The notes below the pieces were generated by a model. That model was not told the origin of the DNA. It ran no database searches and was given only the letters and a program-made list of their open reading frames with translations. Both the position numbers and the translations under genes were made by a program. This document shows positions 59,171 through 64,000 of a DNA stretch of 64,000 bases, in pieces. Numbering within the stretch: the stretch's first letter is position 1; the number at the start of each line of letters is the position of its first letter. This DNA comes from Symbiodinium microadriaticum (lineage: Eukaryota; Sar; Dinophyceae; Suessiales; Symbiodiniaceae), in contig LSRX01000664.1 of NCBI GenBank assembly GCA_001939145.1, positions 161,756 through 225,755 on the forward strand. The letters run 5' to 3'.

Positions 59171-60880
59171 ATGCCGCTGAGTCCCAAGTCACATGAAACG
59201 AAGACTGTGTTGGATGCTTTGGGCAGCTTCAGAGCAGATCTAGCGGCAAGTCAGAAGCAGGTACTCCGTAAGTTGGACGACGAGTTGCACAGGATCAAGA
59301 ATGCTCCATTTGCGAGTCCAGCTGCACCATTTATTCCCTCAGACCTTTTGGCTACCGACATCGAGGAACCCAGTTTGACGATTCCGACAACTGTCCAGGC
59401 GGGCTTGTCAAGTCCAGCTCCTGCTTGGGGAAGTGCGAAAGCAGAGACCTACCCTGAAAAAGTCCTTCCCGGTATGGTCGAGCTTGAGAGAGTGGACAGC
59501 GCTCCCATCCACACTTTTGCAAGCTTGCCCAACGTTGCCCAAGAGCGAAAGAAGAACCTGCCCTGGATACACAAGCATGAGTCAAGAGGCTCAAGAAAAA
59601 TTTCGACTTCGGAGGACCCCGACGAAGGACGCGTGTTTTCCCATCTCAATGCCGCGCATGCCACGGATCTTGTTAGGAAGGCCGCCATTGAAACTTTCGA
59701 ATCGCCCAAAACCAGATCCAATGGTTCATCCTGTTCGGAGCGAATCAACCGACATCCCTTTTTCGAGCGACTGTCCTTATTCATGATTTACCTCAATGCG
59801 GTGTGGATTGCAGTGGACATAGAGTTCAATGATTCAGCTGTGGTGTTTGAAGCAGCTCCTATCTTCGTTGTGGTGGAAGTTGTCTTTCTCATTTTCTTCA
59901 GCAGTGAAGCCATGATTCGTTTCATGAGCCACATCAATTGCAAGCGTGCTCTCAGAGACTCTTGGTTGCTGTTCGACTTCCTGCTTGTGATTTTCATGGT
60001 GCTCGAGACGTGGCTCGTTCCTGCTGTCGCACTCCTGCTCGAGGGTACCGGCGGAGGATCATCGGCAGTGGGTCGAAGTGCTACAGTTCTTCGCGTCGCC
60101 CGTATTCTTCGAGTGTTGCGGACTGCAAGGATTGTGAGAGTAGCCCGTTATATGCCCGAGCTGATGATACTGGTCAAAGGTCTTCTGGTTGCAGCACGGT
60201 CCGTCTTCTTTACAATGGTTTTGTTGCTCCTGATCACCTACGTGTTCAGCATCGCTTTTATGCAGCTCAGCCTTGCTGACGAGCAATCGCAACTGCAGGA
60301 GTTCTTTCCGACCATGCCGCAATCCGTTCTAACCCTTATTGTCTACTGCATCATGCCGGACCAAAAGGAATTCTTCGATAGAGTGTCAGGAAGCAATGGG
60401 GAGAACTGGTTCATGGGTGCCTTAGTCATTGTTTATGTTCTGGTCGGCTCCTTGATCGTGATGAACATGCTGGTTGGAATATTGGTGGAAGCGGTGCAAA
60501 CAGTCGCGACTATGGAGCACGAGCAGATCCATGTGGATTTCGCGAAGAAGGCATCTTGGACGAGCACATGGCCACAGCCTAAAGTCCTCACAGCCATTTC
60601 CGCTTCTGCAAAAGCTCCAAAGGAAAAGGTCATTTTTCACATGTACATTCCTCGTGTTGCTCGGCGGTACCATTCACCCCTCTCGAACACGAAAGCACAA
60701 GAAGTCATTGAGACATGGCTCATGTGTGGGAGCAAAATGTACCATTTGCGGCGCCGGTGCACAGATATGTGACCTTCCTGCGGGATGGCATGCCGGTTGT
60801 CTTGCGGGTCCTGGCATCATCCAGCATCCAGCTACACAGTAGTATTGTAGTATTGCTGATACTAGTACTAGTACTAGTAC

Positions 60881-60924
<44 letters not shown>

Positions 60925-61693
60925 CGCGCGTAGTGCGTATTTGACGCTGCGTCGTCGTCTACGTCGCATGCATGAAACACTGTATTTTGCGATATGCACA
61001 GGGCTTGGAGTGCGTCAGTTGGGGGGGCGCCGTTTTGGTGACTTTGTTTTTCTCAGCAGGTTCACAGGAGTTGCTATTGGTGCCAGACACATTCATAACA
61101 CAGCACACGTTAGGAAGTGTTTCAAGTATACAAGATTTGGAAGCTTTTAAGGGGAGCCCGCAGCCGGAGCGTAGTTCTGAGCATGGCTCGCAAACTCGTC
61201 CGCGGGCGCAACGGGGAGAAGCTGCGTTGGCGAAGGGTTGAGCACACGAAGTGTGCAGGGCGAAGCTGCGAGTCAAGCGACTCCAGGTGCGAGCACAAGT
61301 GAAACAAGCGAGGGCTTGTTAGGGTTTAGGGTTAAGGGCTAAAGACCCAAACCCGAAAGCCCAAACCCAAAACCCTGAATTGCTCTTAAAGCCTATCCCC
61401 CCATCCCCCNTTTATAATCCAAGAACTCCTGGAATTCCAAGAACTCATTCTTATATATTAGAATTGAACCCTCAGGCCAGACACCTCCACCCTGAACCTG
61501 AAGCCCAAAACCGAAAGACACAACTCCCAAAGGAAGTTTTCCAGACCCCCCCCAAGAATTAGTAAAATGTGCTTAAAACCCGAGTTTTGGCATGTAAAGT
61601 AAGGAAAAACATGGCGTCAATTATGCACTACGCTCTTAGTAGTAGTAGTAGTAGTACTAGTAGTAGTACTAGCAGTAGTACTAGTAGTACTAC

Positions 61694-61729
<36 letters not shown>

Positions 61730-61943
61730 AAGTAGGAGTAGTAGGAGGAGTAGTAGGAGGAGGAGTAGGAGGAGTAGGAGGAGTAGGAGGAGGAGGAGTA
61801 GGAGTAGGAGTAGGAGTAGGAGTAGGAGTAGGAGTAGGAGTAGGAGTAGAAGTAAGAGTAGCAGAAGCAGTAGCAGTAGCAGTAGCAGTAATAGTAGCAG
61901 CAGTAGCAGTAGCAGTAGCAGTAGCAGTAACAGTAGCAGTAGC

Positions 61944-61986
<43 letters not shown>

Positions 61987-61987
61987 C

Positions 61988-62035
<48 letters not shown>

Positions 62036-63840
62036 GAGGCGCGCGCCCCCCCCCGTCCCACCAACGACACTTGCTCTTAAACCATCTTAAGATGACATCC
62101 ATTTACTCGTTATTGGCGGTGCTTTCGTAGTATCCTGCTACTTCTTGTTGTCTCAAACTCTATTTGTCGGTTTTGCAAACTCGAGCTTCGGATTTTGGAA
62201 GGGTTCGGGGGGGGTAGGGGGTGGGGGGTGATGGTAATGACGACGCGCTTGCGCACGTGCATTCTACTCGGTATTTACAGCACTTTCGTAATGTCCTACC
62301 ACTTGCTTGTTGCCTCACATCAATTTGGCGACTTTGCCAGCTTTAGTGCTTGTGATGATGAAAATGATGGTTTCAGCCGGCAGGTCGTTGGGGGGGGGTG
62401 CGTGCAGTAGTAGTCGTCGTAGTGGTAGTGGTAGTAGCAGTAACTAGTAGTAGTAGTAGTAGTAGTAGCAGCAGCAGCAGCAGCAGTAGAAGTAGTAGTC
62501 GTCGTCGTAGAAGTAGTCGTGGTGGTAGTGGCAGTGGTACTGTAGTAGTAGTCGTCCTTGTAGTCGTAGGGTAGGGGCAGGGGCAGTGGCAGTGGTAGTG
62601 GTAGTGGGAGGTGGTGGCAGTAGTAGTAGTAGTAGTAGTAGTAGTTGTTGTTGTTGTTGTTGTTGTAGTTGTTGTTGTTGCCTACTGTTGGTCAAAACTT
62701 CATGCCTCCCCGGAGGCCTATAGGACTCACTGTCGTCCAAGACAGTCGCGGTGTTTGCCAGATTGTACAAGATTTTTGTTCATCGTCTGGTCGTCATGCT
62801 TCCCACCCTTCGTATTCGGCTTCGAACGCACTTCACGGTCGAACGCAACTCGAGCCCCTGCGCAGAAGCTCTTAGGGTTGACAGCATGAGTCCAACCATA
62901 TCGCGAACTGACCGGCAGCACTTGCACAAAGGTCCTGTGGGAGATGATGACGGAAGGCAATGCAGATCAGGATGGGGACAACCGAATCTCTGAGGACGAG
63001 TTCGTGAGGCCAGGGGTTTATCGAGTGGCAAGAGATGGGATTCGAGTTTCATGGAACTGCTGTTGATGCGTCATAGGCTCCTGGAGCGGCCGGAAGCTTC
63101 TGTGGCACTGATGCGCTTGGGTGTCGACACATATGCAGCAATGGAGTATGGACAGCCCCTCGCTTTTTTACAGTCTGGGTGCTGAGGCCATCCTAGTCAT
63201 GAGTTGCTCCCTTTCCCGGGCTTTCTCTTGCAATACTCGTGATTAGCAGACCATCGTCAAGGAGCCCCATGAGCCCAAGGACTTCTCAGCCTTCAAGTCC
63301 AAGCGCAACAGTTTTTAGGCCACGGGAAGATACAATGAGTAGTGGGTCATTACTGCCGTTTATTTTTGTATGAACTTTGTGCGCTGAGGCTGCTTTTTGA
63401 GGACGGCCAACCATTAACTTTCGGAGAGTTCATGGATGCGATTCTGACTCTGCGTGGCTCCTCGAAGCTGTTAGTGTGCTATGGCAGTGTCAGTCGTTGT
63501 TGTAGCGCTGCTTCCATGTGGCTGTTCGGCGCTGTCTCGTTCGGCCACGATTGGATACTCTGTCGAGCAGCTTTGGAAGGAAAGTCCTGCAAGTCTCTAG
63601 TGTTTCGAAAAAATGTGCCACATGGGCTTTGCCTGGATTCGTGCATATCCGCACACGTTTTGCCCGAACAGAGCTTTGATTGGTGTGCTTGCTTCGTCAC
63701 ATCCGTGTTCAGGCTCCAATCAGACCACTGTGAAAGACGTCGTAAACCTGCGAAAGTTCACGGCCGATGAGTTCTCGACCCTGCATGCGGTTCTCAACGA
63801 CCTTTGCCATTTCTTAGCAGGCATCACGCAACTAACGTAG
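59171..63840 (+). CDS. VGC-5: single-domain voltage-gated cation channel with EF-hand
   Basis: Five exons (59171-60550, 62932-63008, 63077-63154, 63389-63456, 63713-63840) give 576 aa in one frame. Exon 1 alone carries the N-terminal helix (FRADLAASQKQVLRKLDDEL), the motif ERKKNLPWIHK, S1 to S6 with seven spaced Arg in S4, and the pore FPTMPQSVLTLIVYCIMPDQ (filter IMPDQ). Exon 2 has the EF-hand loop DQDGDNRISEDE. Exons 3 to 5 hold PEASVALMRLGVD, LLFEDGQPLTFGEFMDAI and NQTTVKDVVNLRKFTADEF, ending TAG at 63838. All four donors are GC. Exons 1 and 2 match the corresponding VGC-4 junctions exactly, including the 77-base EF-hand exon. The first intron is 2381 bp and full of AGT-type repeats, which hides the 3' end of the gene from simple frame finding. 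Confidence 0.92.
60850..60924. repeat. AGT trinucleotide array
   Basis: (ACTAGT)n then (AGT)n in VGC-5 intron 1. Frames across it are artefacts. Confidence 0.95.
61319..61378. repeat. Degenerate telomere-like repeats in both orientations
   Basis: TTAGGGTTTAGGGTTAAGGG is followed by CCCAAACCC-type and AACCCTGAA sequence, so G-rich and C-rich telomere-like motifs face each other within 60 bp, in VGC-5 intron 1. Confidence 0.7.
61637..62036. repeat. AGT/AGG/AGC trinucleotide array
   Basis: About 400 bp of AGT repeats with internal blocks of AGG and AGC variants. In VGC-5 intron 1. Confidence 0.97.
62405..62680. repeat. AGT/GTT/GTGGTA trinucleotide array
   Basis: A third trinucleotide block (AGT, AGC, CGT, GGTAGT and GTT units) at the end of VGC-5 intron 1. 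Confidence 0.95.
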
Positions 63841-64000
63841 TTGTGAGGAGCCGGACATTGCAGCAGTTTTGTTCCACGCAGCGGTGAGAATTCTTTGATT
63901 TGGCCCTGTCAGGTCGTGGTATGACAACAGGCTTTGCACGACGGTTGTCCACTCACTCAAGGTCGAGGGTGCGTCACTTTGATGAATGTTAAGCGAGTAC

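Noticed and set aside
61569..62102. Ser/Arg-rich frame resembling an SR protein and its Thr-rich complement
   Set aside because: Pure AGT/AGG/AGC repeat within VGC-5 intron 1.

Overview
The window reads as nuclear DNA of a dinoflagellate, most likely a Symbiodiniaceae-type species. Every gene I can recognise lies on the + strand. Genes are cut into many exons, and the introns mostly begin with GC or GA rather than GT and end in AG followed by a G in the next exon. I reconstructed 57 introns by joining exons that must splice to restore known families and keep frame; the donors are 38 GC, 11 GT and 8 GA. Runs of CCCTAAA, the plant/dinoflagellate-type telomere repeat, occur inside the sequence, and intergenic and intronic DNA is full of simple repeats.

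Layout. 1-5.7 kb: poly-T tandem repeat and a few weak exon-like stretches. 5.7-10.0 kb: VGC-1, first of five related single-domain voltage-gated cation channel genes. 12.9-20.5 kb: VGC-2. 22.5-25.7 kb: NatC N-terminal acetyltransferase catalytic subunit (NAA30-like), five exons and a microsatellite-filled last intron. 29.5-39.9 kb: 26S proteasome ATPase RPT1 (PSMC2), 19 exons, with a 6.1-kb intron that appears to hold another coding unit. 41.3-42.9 kb: an unrecognised 539-aa open frame. 43-47.6 kb: repeats and no recognised gene. 47.7-54.2 kb: VGC-3. 55.9-58.0 kb: VGC-4. 59.2-63.8 kb: VGC-5.

The channels. Each VGC gene encodes an N-terminal helical segment, a conserved basic-Trp motif (R-K/R-x-x-[MSAP]-W), one six-helix voltage-gated domain with seven Arg at every third position in S4, a pore loop, S6, a canonical EF-hand and a second conserved C-terminal module (LLFEDGxPLTF...LTLRGSNQTTVKD). 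They look like subunits of a homo- or heterotetrameric, Ca2+-modulated channel of the bacterial-Nav/EukCat type. The pore loop aligns gap-free with the bacterial sodium channel pore, but the TLESW filter is replaced by ILTDQ/VLTDQ (VGC-1, -2) or VMPDR/TMPDS/IMPDQ (VGC-3, -4, -5). VGC-1 and -2 form one intron-rich subgroup. VGC-4 and -5 carry the whole membrane domain on one exon, and VGC-3 is intermediate with introns at different places. The array therefore records tandem duplication followed by independent intron gain or loss.

The proteasome and NatC genes are ordinary housekeeping genes caught between the channel copies. All family calls come from reading the sequence by eye; no database search was possible.
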